DNA of 64,000 bases from Ephydatia muelleri (GCA_013339895.1 JABACO010000012.1:5657949-5721948); one strand, 5' to 3'. Positions 10,395-22,730 are shown, counted from the first letter of the stretch. The notes: generated by a model from the sequence alone, not told the origin. Translations and numbers: made by a program.

Positions 10395-11221
10395 ATATGG
10401 GAAAGTTTCCGAGAAAAGGGACCTAGCGTGTATTATAAAAAGCATAATAAAAATGCCTTACGTTTGAAATGCTATAACTTCCGAAGGGTTAACGCTATCG
10501 TCTTCCTATTTTCAGCACTTCATATTACACCATTTCTCTATGGTAAAATACTTTTTGGGATCTTGCACTTGCTCCTTGCCAGTATTGCAACGTTCGATAC
10601 CCCACCGGGTTCAAACCCGCCATAACTTTCTGTAGGAGTAATGAAATCGCTTCAAATTCGGTATGTAGGTAGAGAGGTCCTATACCTATCGATTTGTTCT
10701 GTTCGTTAATTTTTATGCCATCTGTTACGGAGATACAGTTGAATAAACTACGTGCACGTTTTCCCGCTTGATTCGCGCCAATGTAATAATCCCCGCCTCC
10801 CCATACATTGAGCGGAGCGCAATTTGCCCAAATCATTGGCGCGAAACGAGCGCGAAAATGTGCACGTAGTTTGTTCAACTGTATCTCCGTAACGGATTGC
10901 ATAAAAATTAACGAACAGAACAAATAGATAGATATAGGACCTCTCCACCTACAAGCCGAATTTGAAGCGATTTGATTACTCCTACAGAAAGTTATGGCGG
11001 GTTTGAACCCCTTGGGGTATCGGACATCGCGATACTGGCATGGAGCATATTCAAGATCCCAAAATGTATTTTACCATAGAGAAATGGTGTAGTATGAGGT
11101 GCTGAAAATAGGAAGACGATAGCGTTAACCCTTCGGAAGTTATAGCATTTCAAACGTAAGGCATTTTTATTATGCTTTTTCATAATACACGCTAGGCCGT
11201 TTTCTCGGAAACTTTCCCAAA
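10395..11221. mobile_element. Palindromic fold-back element (FB3)
   Basis: Lies 17 bp from FB2. Inverted arms of about 400 bp with outer ends ATATGGGAAAGTTTCCGAG and its inverse, and centre near 10780-10805. Closer to FB1 (5632) than to FB2. The minus strand holds the longest open stretch in the family, 10923-10525 (132 codons), discussed under findings. The right end directly abuts the downstream edge of the first lipid-transfer gene duplication. Confidence 0.88.
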
Positions 11222-11368
11222 TAACAGATTGAGATAATACAGATACATGTACTTGCATACTGGTTATGTAATGTATAGTATTCCCTACCACTCAATTAAC
11301 AAGTTCATACATTTTCAGCAATTAACATAAGAGTACAATAAGAGCTAGGCAGGATGTCAACATCTGGA

Positions 11369-14300
11369 TTATGAGCATTTCAGTTTTGCAGGGTCACAAC
11401 TGCTCCAGAGGGTACTCAGAGCAGAGCTTGGTAGACTCCAGTCCTTTGAAGCAGCGTCCCATTTCTTCTTGTCACCCCAGCTGAATCCACATGGCTAAAT
11501 AAATGGACATTACAAATGTATAAATGTATAAAACGATAGCAGTATATTATGATGTTTATACAATACTGATGTAGTACATGTAATTACGGTATGTTGCGCA
11601 CACGTGGTATCACACATCGCAATGTAATAAGCTTACATATGGTACTCCCAACCATCCTTTGCACCAATCAACCTTCCTCAACTGGTAGTAGGTGTATAAA
11701 CTAATGCCATTGTTCGGCCATCCGTGGGATAGTTTAAGACAGAATTCAAATGGTCCTTTATAAAGCAGGTAGCTACCGGTCATCTGAGGTTTCACTTGGT
11801 ATTGAAAGTGTCCTGAAACATCAATCCCGCCACGAACAATTTCCTAATTTCAAAGAGAAAAACCGTTGTTCAAATAATTATTTCATTTGTAGCCTTAATT
11901 TACTGCACTTACTATGAGAGTTGCGGAGGCGCCAGCAGTAGCTGATAAAGTCACTTGTGGCGTCAAAGCTCCACTTGCTGATACGCATTTATTTAAGCAA
12001 GCGGAGAGGGATGCCGTCACTCCCAACTTGGTGCTGAGACGGATCGAAAAGTCCAAGGTTCCGACGTAGATGAATATAGAGTACTTGAAATTCAAAAGCG
12101 TGTAGTCTGGACTGGTGTACAAAGGGTAGGTCCATTCTTTACAGGTCGGAATTTGCTTGGAAAGGTCAACTAGCACCTTGCCTACGATACTGACGTACAC
12201 CCTATTACTGATGCTGCTGGCTCCTGGTTTCTTTTCACTTGTGATTAGCGCCTCAAATGCTGTAGCTGTGTGTCCGAAGGCGTATCCGCGTGCTATGCCT
12301 TTAGCGAACAACTTGTAGCTGGAGGGATTGGCGCTACCTCCAAATCCTGCAAAGGCACCAAATGCAATGTCAAGCTTGACGTCGGGCACTCCAAAAGATT
12401 TGCTCCATATGTAGGCCTTATTGATGGGGTAGTTAGAGACGTCGCTGTTACGGGTATTATAGACTTCAACCAGGTCATACAGAGCGTTAGTATTGTCATT
12501 CCACTTAGTGCCTCGTTTTTGGAGCCCCGTGTGCATGACACCCATCCATTCCTTGGGAGCCTTTGGGCCGAGTAGCATGACGTAGTAGTACACCATGGCG
12601 CGAAGCTCAGTGTTGTTCTTTGCATGTTGCATGATCGCTTCGAATAAGTTGTCACCAACCGGAATGGCACCAGACTCGGAGTATTGTTTCCATTCAGCTT
12701 CTGCTATCAAGGCACGTGCCACCATCTCGGCAAAATCGGTGTCTTGATGATTACGAAGGCCATCCGAAAGAGCAAATTGAACGTCCTTCGATTCGACGCT
12801 GTACCGAAGAGCGTAAATAGCGGCCAAGCGAACACCCGAGTCGTGGTGTGCGATGAATTGGAGAAGCGTGCTTTCGGCTAAGCTCGATTCAGTGTTTCCC
12901 AAAGAATGGATAAGATTAATCAGAATTGTAGCGTTGTCCATCGCTTTATGCAGGCGTTCTTGCAAGAACTGCAATATGCGATGTCGCAGTTGTGGTGATG
13001 AAGCGGCGAGCGCTCCGTAGGAAAGAATCAAGGGATCCGTGGTGTCGTTGCTTGTCTGAATGATTTTTTCAATATCTGCCAGGATTTCTGGACGAATGTT
13101 TCGTACAAACGCCATCTGTACACTAAGTGAATTTCTCTCTTTTTTATCCGTCGCTGTCTTTACAGCATTACAAAGAATCTGAAATTTTGAAGAAAATAGA
13201 TATACATTGATGGTTGTTAATTTGGTAGTGTGGCATTCCCGCATACCTGTTGAGACCTAACGCTTCCTTCCGCCGCAAGAAAAGAAAACAGAAGTGCTCT
13301 CATTTCAAAGTCGCTTTCCTGTATAGAGAGTTTGGTACATTGGCAATAACGAACTGAGACTATTTAAAGGTGCATGCGGGATATCAAAGAGCAGATCGAT
13401 GAGAGACTTACCGAATCCAGATATTCTACTATTTCCGTAACGGCAGACTCATAACCTGATAACGGCCCGTGTTCCGACTCCAAAATAAGCAACTTCCTCA
13501 CAATGTTGCCTGCAGCCACGAATTGATGTCTACATCCTTGCACACAATTGATATCCTTCATCTCTTACTTGTTGTAGCATCACTGATGTTTGTTTTGAGA
13601 TAGTCTAAGGCCTTCCGTACTGATGGCACACTTTGACGAAGCTTGCTCATTTCTTCATGATCCATTTCCTCTTTCGAGTTAAGAGCAGTGCGTTAAATGC
13701 CCCTGATTCAATGCATATACATGTAATTAAGATTGTTTTTTCTTTTCTTACCTGCATCACGTTGGACAACAGCGTGCAGATTGCTTGTTGCAAGAAGACT
13801 CCCCTGCTCTGCGCTTCTTTTGTAAAATGATCTGGATTTTTTGGAGCAGGTTTGAAGATGAAGTGAATATTTCCCGCTTCCAGTCATCCCCCCGCTGCCA
13901 AATGTAGGCTCAAAGGTGTCGGGGGAATTTTCCAGCATTGTTTCTTGATTGCTCTCAAGTCCGCTTAGATCGATTGAGTCCACAGGTCCGTTCAACTTTA
14001 CAACGGCAGTTCCCTCAGAACTTAACAGCCTTCCTTCCTTATACTCCACATTCTCTGCTCTTTCAACCTTGAGAGGCTTTCCGTTCAGAGCACTGGTGCC
14101 AAACCGTATAACGCTTTCTGAATCCACTATGCGGTGCATTATCACGTGATCTGGAGCTATTCTTTCGTAGCTGCAGGGTTAGGGACGATGACATTTTGCC
14201 ACGGAGTTGTTAAAAATAATTACTAACCTGTATTTGGCAAAATGCTTCGACTGAGTGTCCTCTTCAATTTCAATGTGCGTGTTCTTGAAATTAGCTTGGA

Positions 14301-14935
14301 ATGCTGCCGCGATTCCTTTCTTGAAGTTCACTACCTGCGCTCTCTCGTCTTGATTGTGATGAACTGATACAATTTTCCCGTCCTCAGTCTGTACAAAGCA
14401 GAACGGTCCACTGAGCAGTTTGTCTGCATCGCTTGAAAATTCAGGTTGTCTGTTAGATAATGAATTGCGGATTAACAGTGGTTTTCAAATAGAAATGTAC
14501 ACTGAATGGATAAGCGTCCATACCTATCGATTCCCTCATCGGTAGCAAGTGTCGTTTCTTTCAAATGAAAGCAGTATTTCTTTGCTTCTATTGTTCCGTA
14601 GGTTCCAACTATAAATGGCGATATTGCAAATTAACAAAGAGTCTTCGAATCATCCTATGACCTGTATCGCAGAAGACTTCAACAGTGGAGCTCACGTGCA
14701 ATTGCGATTGTGTTCCACTCATAAGGCTAGCTTGAGTGGCAGAATAGGTGTACAAGCAGCTCTCGGATTGCTGCAATAGCACGTATGCAGTTTCGTGCTC
14801 GCACTGGGCATTGTATTAGAGCATGCAACTTACTGAACTCTCTCTCGATGCCTCGTATACGTACTCGCCCTGCACAATAGCGCATGCGCACATACAGGCC
14901 ATGGCTGCTAGAAGTACATTAGACAGTACTTCCAT
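11369..14935 (-). CDS. Large lipid transfer protein (MTP/vitellogenin family), copy A
   Basis: Eleven exons: 14935-14834, 14770-14662, 14608-14524, 14449-14228, 14170-13752, 13670-13569, 13536-13412, 13318-13247, 13178-11913, 11843-11637, 11494-11369. All have GT/AG borders; phases agree and the total is 945 codons with stop. Residues 1-23 form a signal peptide (MEVLSNVLLAAMACMCACAIVQG), so the product enters the secretory pathway. Residues about 24-300 are a vitellogenin-N type beta-barrel (YTYSATQASLMSG; VVNFKKGIAAAFQANF). Residues about 300-600 form the helical, HEAT-like arch (ILSYGALAASSPQLRHRILQ; DSGVRLAAIYALRYS). The rest fits lipid-binding beta-sheets with a Cys-containing tail. Length suits an MTP-like member (about 900 residues), not a full vitellogenin with vWD domain. 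Expected role: loading or carrying lipid in the ER or secreted fluid. Exact subfamily not settled. Confidence 0.85.
13537..13568 (-). other. Apparent 32-bp intron in copy A
   Basis: Reading through would hit a TGA after four codons. Removing GTAAGAG..GTGCAAG restores the frame, and the same 32-bp interval is present in copy B (24880-24911). Confidence 0.7.
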
Positions 14936-14977
14936 CCTACGTCGGCTTGGTTGTGTTTATGCATGCTGCACCTTACT

Positions 14978-14986
14978 CTTTTATAG
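14978..14986 (-). promoter_or_regulatory. TATA box of lipid-transfer gene, copy A
   Basis: CTATAAAAG on the minus strand about 45 bp upstream of the start codon. The same motif at the same place occurs in copy B. Confidence 0.6.
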
Positions 14987-15035
14987 GAGCTCGCGTGGGC
15001 GTGACTAATAGATAGGTATTTCCGCGTATTAATCA

Positions 15036-15900
15036 ATCGTAACTTCAGATCCGCACCTAACCGTGAGTATCTGATCGGTTTGTGATTGAGTTAAAAGAGC
15101 GTAAGTATACTTCCTTTGAGAAGGCGTATTCTATTTTGTTATCACTAGCGGTGGTGGCTTTCTAGAGGGAGGTTTCACTAGGGCTGTGCCCACACGGAGG
15201 CCGCAGATGTATGTGCTAATTCACTCATACGGAGGTGTGGGACTAAACATTGTCTTGAATTGTGCAAACATCCACATGCATGAGCCCTGAATAATTTAGA
15301 AACAATTTACCGGTACAAACACCTATGCAGGGCTACAACTCATACACGTGCAAAGAAGAGCCCCATCAACTCTTATAATGGCCTTCTTTACTGAAGTACG
15401 CTAGAATGTTGATTTTGATTGTAGTACTGCATTATACCATCATCATGCAGTATTTATCTGTGAATTAAATATTAATGACGGCAGAAAAGCCCTGCCATAT
15501 ATTGTAGAAAGTGCACCAGCCATTTGATCCATTAGTTGCTGAATTGGCAGATTATATCGCTGCATCTTCCGTCGGAAGTAAGAGAGCTTCAGAATAGGAA
15601 GCCGCATGTGGTCTAACTAGCTGGTTCGACAACGCTGCACTATGCTTGTCGTCCAGTCTTTGGCTGGCTGCTACCACCATGGTATGGCTTGCATACGTAC
15701 ATGTACATGTACATGCATGCATGTAAAATTTTTGCATAACCAACACACTGCAAGGACATTTCTCTGGAAAGTATAACGCGCTATAAAACCATTGGGCTGC
15801 CTGCTATAGTTTCGTATTTGTAATTCATACCATACATCACTGTATACTTAACCACAGCCGGCTAAATCTAATTGCACCAATTCCGCGCATCCGTCTGTGC
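15036..15900. other. Divergent intergenic region, no gene recognised
   Basis: Separates the first lipid-transfer gene (minus) from the secreted-protein gene (plus). A TACATGTACATGTACATGCA run lies near 15695-15720. Confidence 0.5.
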
Positions 15901-15902
15901 GA

Positions 15903-15909
15903 TATAAAA
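15903..15909 (+). promoter_or_regulatory. TATA box of secreted-protein gene
   Basis: TATAAAA 50 bp before the start codon at 15959, a good distance for a short 5' leader. Confidence 0.6.
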
Positions 15910-15958
15910 CCGTCACGCATCAGTTCCAACCCACGTATCAGACGACTGACGTGCGAGA

Positions 15959-16572
15959 ATGAAATACTTCTTCGCCGTTGTTCTTTTGACCTGGCTGCAG
16001 TTAGGCACCGCTCTACCATCGTTTAATTCAGTCGAGGCGAGACTTCAAAAGCTGGAGGACTTCGTGGATCGTCTTAAGGCAGAGGAGGAGCTCGGTGCGG
16101 AAATGGAAGAAACGGATTGGACTCCTAAAGAGATCGTCGTGGAACTAGAATCGGACGAGACGGAAATAGCAAATGAAGAGTATGAGACTCGTGAAGAGAC
16201 TGTCGTGGAACAGAAAGTGAACCCCGCTGTATCGGGGTGCGATAGTGACATCGCTAAATACATAACCGATTACTTCAAAACGCTGACAGATGAATTTCCG
16301 CAACAGTTTACGTCAATAAAGGTGACTTGCGGACGTTGCAGCACGTTATCGCTTGAAGGAAAATGGAGCGGGCTTGTGACCTTGTGCAAATCACAGAAAG
16401 GTAATTATCGTATCTGTGTGCATGTGCGTGCATGTGTGCATGTGTGCATGTGTGTATGTGTGTGTGCCACGTGTGTGTGTGCGTGCGTGCGTGCGTGCGT
16501 GCGTGCATGCGTGCGTGTGTGTGTGTGCATGTGTGTGTGTCTGTGTCTGTGTGTTGCGTGTGTGTGTTTGTG

Positions 16573-16609
<37 letters not shown>

Positions 16610-17025
16610 ATGTGTGTGCATGTGTGATCTATAATTATCATACATGGGGTAATGGAGGGAAACGATAAACCTCCCTGGACAAATAATAAATTCCCTTGCA
16701 CGATTATCAAAGCTAATCATTTGTATTTTGCCCTCCAACCCCCCTTTCTCTGTACGCTCATTACATGGAATAGCTCATGATTCAAAAAGCGTGTTTCATG
16801 CATGTATATTTCCGTCTCTTCTGTATAGGAACTCCTTGCATCAGTCGACTACAAAAGGCGACCTGTTTCGATCTGTATCCTGATGATGACATGATACTTC
16901 CTTTCCGAATGCCAGTGGATGGGACGTCGACGATTGCTGTGGTGAATCTTGTACTGAAAAACGACAGCAAACAATGCTTTACTTTGGAGAATCCTTCGGC
17001 ATACATGCAATGTGCGAAACATTGA
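15959..17025 (+). CDS. Secreted cysteine-containing protein, unknown family
   Basis: Two exons, 15959-16400 and 16829-17025, joined in phase 1 (donor GTAATT, acceptor TGTATAG), giving 212 residues. Residues 1-18 are a signal peptide ([18 protein letters not shown]). Residues about 25-75 are acidic and likely helical ([19 protein letters not shown]), then a Glu/Thr-rich linker. The C-terminal half has regularly placed cysteines ([48 protein letters not shown]), suggesting a disulphide-bonded domain. The intron is a long GT/GCGT microsatellite. A TATA box precedes it and AATAAA follows at 17172. I do not recognise the family. No second copy accompanies the duplicated lipid-transfer gene next door. 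Confidence 0.8.
16415..16625 (+). repeat. GT/GTGC microsatellite in the secreted-protein intron
   Basis: Runs of TGTGCATG, TGCGTGCG and (TG)n fill the intron. Cys/Val ORFs across it are artefacts. Confidence 0.95.
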
Positions 17026-17171
17026 AACATTTACAGGATCACGTGGCACGAATAGCGTGTCATTGTAACAGTGATGCAAGCAACTATTTAAAGTAGACAA
17101 GTGCTTTATTGATTTTGTTATAACAATATGGCCATGACGTACCTCTAGAATAATGCTGAGCTTTATTAATA

Positions 17172-17177
17172 CAATAA
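17172..17177 (+). terminator. Polyadenylation signal of secreted-protein gene
   Basis: AATAAA about 150 bp after the stop codon, followed by T-rich sequence. Confidence 0.5.
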
Positions 17178-17189
17178 AGATATTTTTTC

Positions 17190-20035
17190 AAACAACACAT
17201 TTTGTCTGCTAACGTGCTGCTATTCAGTGTCTAATATGGTGCCATATACAATGACACCTTATGAATAATGTCTGGATTAGTATCTCTAAATTTATACCGC
17301 TCCAATCAGTGCATTTTGAGAGGACGGTAAGGTACTGCGCGCTATCTAGTATGATTATTGCTATTCTGTTTTGGTCGATAAATAGAATGTTGCAAACAAA
17401 ATTAGTATGAAATATTCCACAGCCAGTGCATAAAATGTGCATGTAATACTGATAAATAGGCAAGGACGGATACAGAGGGAAGGGGCCTAGTAACCAGACC
17501 CCATCCTCGTAATGATACCTATTTTAAATTCCGGGCTGAACCCCTCTGCTTTTACTACACTACTTACTAATACCAAAGTTACATGTAATGCTCACTTAAT
17601 TAGCTGCATTGTCTCTATCTCCAGTCAGTGTAAAATAAAAATCTATAATTATGCGCGTGCACGCGTAATATGTTACCCCAATCTCAAGTCCCCTAGCACG
17701 TACATATGTGTGACGGAGCATTGGGACAATTATTAACAGTTCTTGTTACTAACAAATGGAATTGGATGTCAGCACAGGTTATACAAGTAGCTGTATAGAG
17801 TCCGAGCTTACATGGTTCCTGCAGAGGGGATAAACAGAAATTAGTACATGAAATAATGTACTAAAGCCATTTACGTAATTTTAAATAATCTCCTGCATGT
17901 GCTATGTACTGTGAACTTTGCGAAATACTGCGCATGAAACAACTTCCAGTTATATGGTGGAATGTCTAATTTGCTAACATTGTGCGTATTCGTGTTGTGT
18001 AAAATTCACCGGGCCAATGTTTGCACTTATCTTTATACTAAAACCTTAATGTATTGAGTTTCATAGTATAATATGGTACCTCTGAATATTCTAGGAATGA
18101 CAAAAGCCCTGTTCTTTTGAATAATTAACAATAATTATGTAGGAAGCGACTGCTGATTCAGTGTAATATGTTACCAGAGCTGAATTTTCACGTGTAGCAA
18201 GGTAGTATTAATGATCAAAGTTTGCTGTAGTGTACAATATTGAATATTTGGTATCTTTGGAATTTTAATGTGTCATGTATGTATGATCTTTACATTTTTT
18301 AACTCTATCACTTACTACTTTTGAAATTTTAGAAGTTCCTAACGCATTCAAGCAATAATAATTCATCTAATGAACCATTATATTACAGTGTGTTGCCTAC
18401 ACTTGAAAATTCAAAAGTACCCTATTCCACTCATTCAGTACCTTGCAGCATTGCATCTATGCATTTATATCATTGCACATCTTAATTCTTATGCTCTGAG
18501 ACTCAGAGATACTGAATTCTCAATGGTGAACAATGATTTAAAATGCCATAGCTACCCACATCTGTACCAGCACTAGCTGGAGAGAGTGTGACTGTGTTCG
18601 GACCATCAACTGTGCATGGACCTTCAGTGGATATTGCTTTATGTGAAATATCAACCACTGCGCTACAGCATTTAGTATGCAGAGTTGTTCAGAGTCTGCA
18701 AATCAACCATATGCAGATGAGTATCATTGAAGTGTCCATATGCTGACGTCAGCATATGGACACTTCAATGATACTCATCTGCATATGGTTGGTATGCAGA
18801 CTCTGAACAACTCTGCATACTAAATGCTGTAGCGTAGTGAACTCTGTTCATAAATGGACCTTCATTTGTATAATGTATGCTTATGGATGTGTTTCACTTT
18901 AATTTTGTTGATTTGCGATACAGCAAAAGTACCAGTAATGCAATATCACACTAAGTGTTTCAAAACCCTTTATAACTTTGCAAATGTTTCATAGGTAGAA
19001 AAACTCTGTTTTGAATAAGAAATGTACATGAGTCACAAGCATCACTTGATTGCAATTAAACTAATAACAGTATGTGTTGCTTAATTCATGTATTCTGGAT
19101 GGGCAAATGGATGGGCAGGAAGAAGATTAAATGAGAGAGGAAGACCTGAATATGAATCACAGAGGGGTATTATTATGTGTGTGTGTGTGTGCATGACCAT
19201 ATGTAAAGTTTGAGTATGAGTAACTCCTGGGCACCAAGTACAGCTAAACGTTTGGTCTCCATTTTGTTTCTACTCAGCTGTTTTAGCACAAATATAAATT
19301 ATGTGGTGTTTACAGTGAATAAGCTACCATCAATGATTTTTTCATAAAATTGCAACTTTGCAAAGTCATATCTTTGCCATTATATGTTAGAAAGAGGTTT
19401 TCCTTGGCATCAGATTGAAGGGCCATTATAAGTACTAGGTGGGGTTATAAGTTTAGAAAGCTTGCAAAATAGAGCAGTTTAGGAAGTTGAAATGCATTTA
19501 AATCTTTTTCATAAGCAAAGGGCCTAGAAATTTATGGGTGCAGTACGCAAGAAGTTTAGGTGGCAAGCGGCGGAGAATATTACGCTAAAGGAGATGTTGG
19601 TGCACAGTGGTTTAGGAGCACGACATTGGTGTAAGAATCATGTAGTAATTTTATCCGATAAACAGATTGTAGTACCCTAATTTCTTAACAAATGAAGAAA
19701 TTGACAAAGTTTGAAAAATGTGTAAAAATTGAAATCAAAAATAGTACTCTTTTATTTCTGTTAGCCCAAAATTTCATTCACTTTCTGACATAAAAAATGC
19801 ATATTGGTGTATGTGACTAAATAGCTTTCATTTCCAATCAGGTTTTATAGTTATAGGTACTTGCATCATATGTGCGGTAATGTGCACCATTTTATACGTT
19901 TAAGAAATTCACTGCACCGACTTCAAGCACTTTTCTAAACGATTTTGGGACAATGCGAAGGAAGGATAATTTGTCTACATGTATGTATTGCCCATACTCA
20001 GATGTAACTGACTCCAATTGACTTCTTGTTTTGTA
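17190..20035. other. No gene recognised
   Basis: AT-rich, with a short GT run near 19177-19191 and the hairpin at 18661-18834. Starting at 17461, CAAGGACGGATACAGAGGGA resembles a hAT end (compare the end at 22150), but pairing is not established. Confidence 0.5.
18661..18834. repeat. Near-perfect 174-bp palindrome
   Basis: Two 87-bp arms centred on CTGACGTCAG at 18743-18752, with only two or three mismatches and no spacer. Outer parts read CGCTACAGCATTTAGTATGC and its inverse. Probably a hairpin MITE or a head-to-head repeat. Confidence 0.9.
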
Positions 20036-21516
20036 CCGCTACTTTAGCTTTAGTTCAAACGCGAGGACTGATTATCATTAATTATTTTAATAACTGTGTA
20101 GGTGGCTGTGTCCCATACATGTTCCTTATGCACACTGCTAAGCTACGGAAGGCTGAGGCAGCGCCATCTTTGTTCTTTTGCGCTGTCTTTGCGCTCTTTT
20201 TGTTGTACTCGCTTGCACACATATTCATATAATGTCTTATGGGGTGATTGTAATAGCCGCCTCTTGTTTTATATTTATGCGACACTCTGTTCGATTGTTT
20301 TTTAGTTTGTTCATAACTGGTCGGCGACATTAACATGCAAGCGTGCTAATGTACTTAACTAACACTGACTACTTCGTACGTTTCCATGGCAGAAAAGATA
20401 AAGACAGTCTATAACTTATTTGGAAGATACATAAGAGGTTTAAAAGTGATTGGGAGGCTTCAGGACAGCTTCTCAGTACTTTATGAGAGGGATAAAATTT
20501 GAAACTTTAATAATCGAATGGCCCTGCTGAGATGAAAGTGGAGTTAGCTAAATCGAAATAAAAAGTAGTTTAAAGAAAAGCTCTCCTACAACAAGAAGTA
20601 TTTTTTATGATCCATCCACTATCGTTGTAGTCAGGGGACAAGACTGATGGTTGTACTATACTATGTACAACCATCAGTCTGGTCCCTAGACTACTGTCGT
20701 TTAAGATCATAGCACTATGCCATCAGCATCCTCAAAAACAACACAGCAGGCAAACCTAATAGACGTGTTAACTGGACTATGGATCAAGTCATCCAATAGT
20801 GAGAAGTTTTTGACATGTGGTGAATGTTCATTTTGCAATGGATCACACGACATTCGCTAGGAAACTATCATTTGAAGATCACTGTATTTTTACCCGTGGG
20901 AGAGGAAACAGATCATGGGTTATGGAATATGACGAAGATACTGCTACAACCCAGCAAATGTTATATAATATCTGGGGGTAGCATTTAAATAGTGTGCCTT
21001 TAAATCCTGAATATATTCATTTATAACTTATTTTTCTTTGTATTCAACTACAGTGTTCTTAAACTTGATTAAATTTACCCGATTTTAGTTAATTAATTCG
21101 AATTAATAAACATAATGTAATTTCACCACCTAATCAGAGTAGATATCAACATAACTGCCTGTAATTAATTATTGCATGATATCAGTTTTAAGCAGTACAT
21201 AAAATTATTGAGTTAGTTAAATTTGAATTCACTTAGAATACAAAAACAATCAATCAGTGTACATTAATTTACTGCAGCTGTGGGTAGAAATACTTTTGCG
21301 TGTTTGAATTGTATAAATTTGGAAATGTCCACATGGAATAGACGTCGAAACCACTGTGTGCTGGTGGTGTTAGCGTGCGCAGTATGGGGGCCTCGGGTTT
21401 GGCAAGAGGAGGCTCACGTCCATAATGACGGGACCATCGCAATGTGGAATTCCGGCTACGCAAGGAGGCGCACATCATGTGTGTATGAGGAGTCTATTCT
21501 TTATTGTGACAAATTT
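20036..21516. repeat. 1.48-kb dispersed repeat, copy 1
   Basis: Matches 37248-38732 in the same orientation over its whole length with high identity and a few indels. AT-rich, no ORF conserved in both copies. Contains a hairpin at about 20627-20694 (arms around GACTGATGGTTGTAC). Starts TACCGCTACTTTAG and ends near TTCTTTATTGTGACAAATTT. No terminal repeats were seen, so the class is unknown. Confidence 0.9.
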
Positions 21517-22079
21517 GAGCGCTGATAGCTCCCCCAGTGGGGTCTGGGGCCCAGCCGCTTTTTTGCTTTTGCGTTATTTAGCATGAAATTCACAGTCTGT
21601 GATATCCAATACATATAAATCACGCGATATCCGGATTACTAGAGCCTGCATGGATAGCGACGAGAAAACTCTTCATTCTTCACAATGCTATGGTTCGTAC
21701 TGCTCAGCAATTAAATTCGTGACGCAAAGCTTTTGTGAATTTGTGACCGAAGCGTGCACGCGGCCATGCACCAGCTTCATGTCGGTCTATAAACGACTCA
21801 TGTACATGTATGTTTTACTATAAGATTTTTATTAAGCTCTATAGCTATCTGTTTTCTGAGGAAAAGAATCTGAGATCCATCCCATTCACGTCTTTTGATC
21901 GCTTACCTCAATTCCTGCCCACACGCACCATTCGATCGATCGCGCGATTAAATATTTCTTTAATACACATGTAGGAGGATTTAATTACATTGATATAGAC
22001 CCCACTTGGCTAGAACGATGTGCAATCTTGCAAATCCAAGGACGGTAACATGCAGAACGCTGCATAGATTACAGTATGC

Positions 22080-22150
22080 ATTACGTCATTCTTCATATAG
22101 GAAAGGGGGCCCTGGACCCCCCCCCCCCCTCCCCCCTAAATCCGCCCCTG
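22080..22150 (-). mobile_element. hAT-type terminus
   Basis: Read on the minus strand from 22150: CAGGGGCGGATTTAGGGGGG followed by a G tract, a typical hAT end. A left partner is not certain; see rejected items. Confidence 0.45.
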
Positions 22151-22730
22151 TGGGTGGCCTGTCGGGAATTTGAATCTGCCGAAACTTTTGGTCCCGGACT
22201 GTATTGTTCTGATCCGGGTGGACCAAAATTACCAGAAATTTAGGTCTGGGTAAGAAGATTTGATCCGGGTAATCACGTGTTTTGATGGCGTTTTCTATGG
22301 CAGCATAGATAATAAAATTATGCTATCTATGAAGACAGCAAACTTGTCTTGATGGGATGCCCCTAACACACCTTCATGCACACTTTTCATTATATAGACT
22401 TGTGGATCGAACTCCAACTTATTCCGCAAACTGTCCTGAGGTGTGAAGCAGCAGAGATTGCAACATTATTTCACTAGCTTCACTCCTTCGGAGTGAAGCT
22501 AAAGCAATGTGCGGTTCACTTTTTTTTTACAGTGCAAGAAAAACACACCTAACGTTTGCAGCACACATATCAAATAACAGATTGAGATAATACAGATACA
22601 TGTACTTGCATACTGGTTATGTAATGTATAGTATTCCCTACCTTTCAATCAGACACATTAACAAGTTCATACATTTTCAGTAATTAACATGGGAGTACAA
22701 TAAGAGCTAGGCAGGATGTCAACATCTGGA

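Larger units (their letters stand above)
11219..15035. repeat. Segmental duplication, copy A (lipid-transfer gene unit)
   Basis: About 3.8 kb including the whole gene, its TATA box and flanks, repeated in the same orientation at 22572-26365. Identity appears very high in exons and introns, with small indels in introns. Shared edges are ATAACAGATTGAGATAATAC on the left and GGTATTTCCGCGTATTAAT on the right. Confidence 0.95.

Noticed and set aside
10525..10923. Calling the 132-codon minus ORF in FB3 a functional gene
   Set aside because: It crosses the palindrome centre and homologous frames in other copies have stops; kept only as a finding about ancestry.
16308..16738. His/Thr- and Cys/Val-rich ORFs on both strands
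   Set aside because: Products of the GT microsatellite in the secreted-protein intron.
17461..22150. A single 4.7-kb hAT element between CAAGGACGGATACAGAGGGA (17461) and the end at 22150
   Set aside because: Termini match only loosely, flanks lack an 8-bp duplication, and no transposase lies between.
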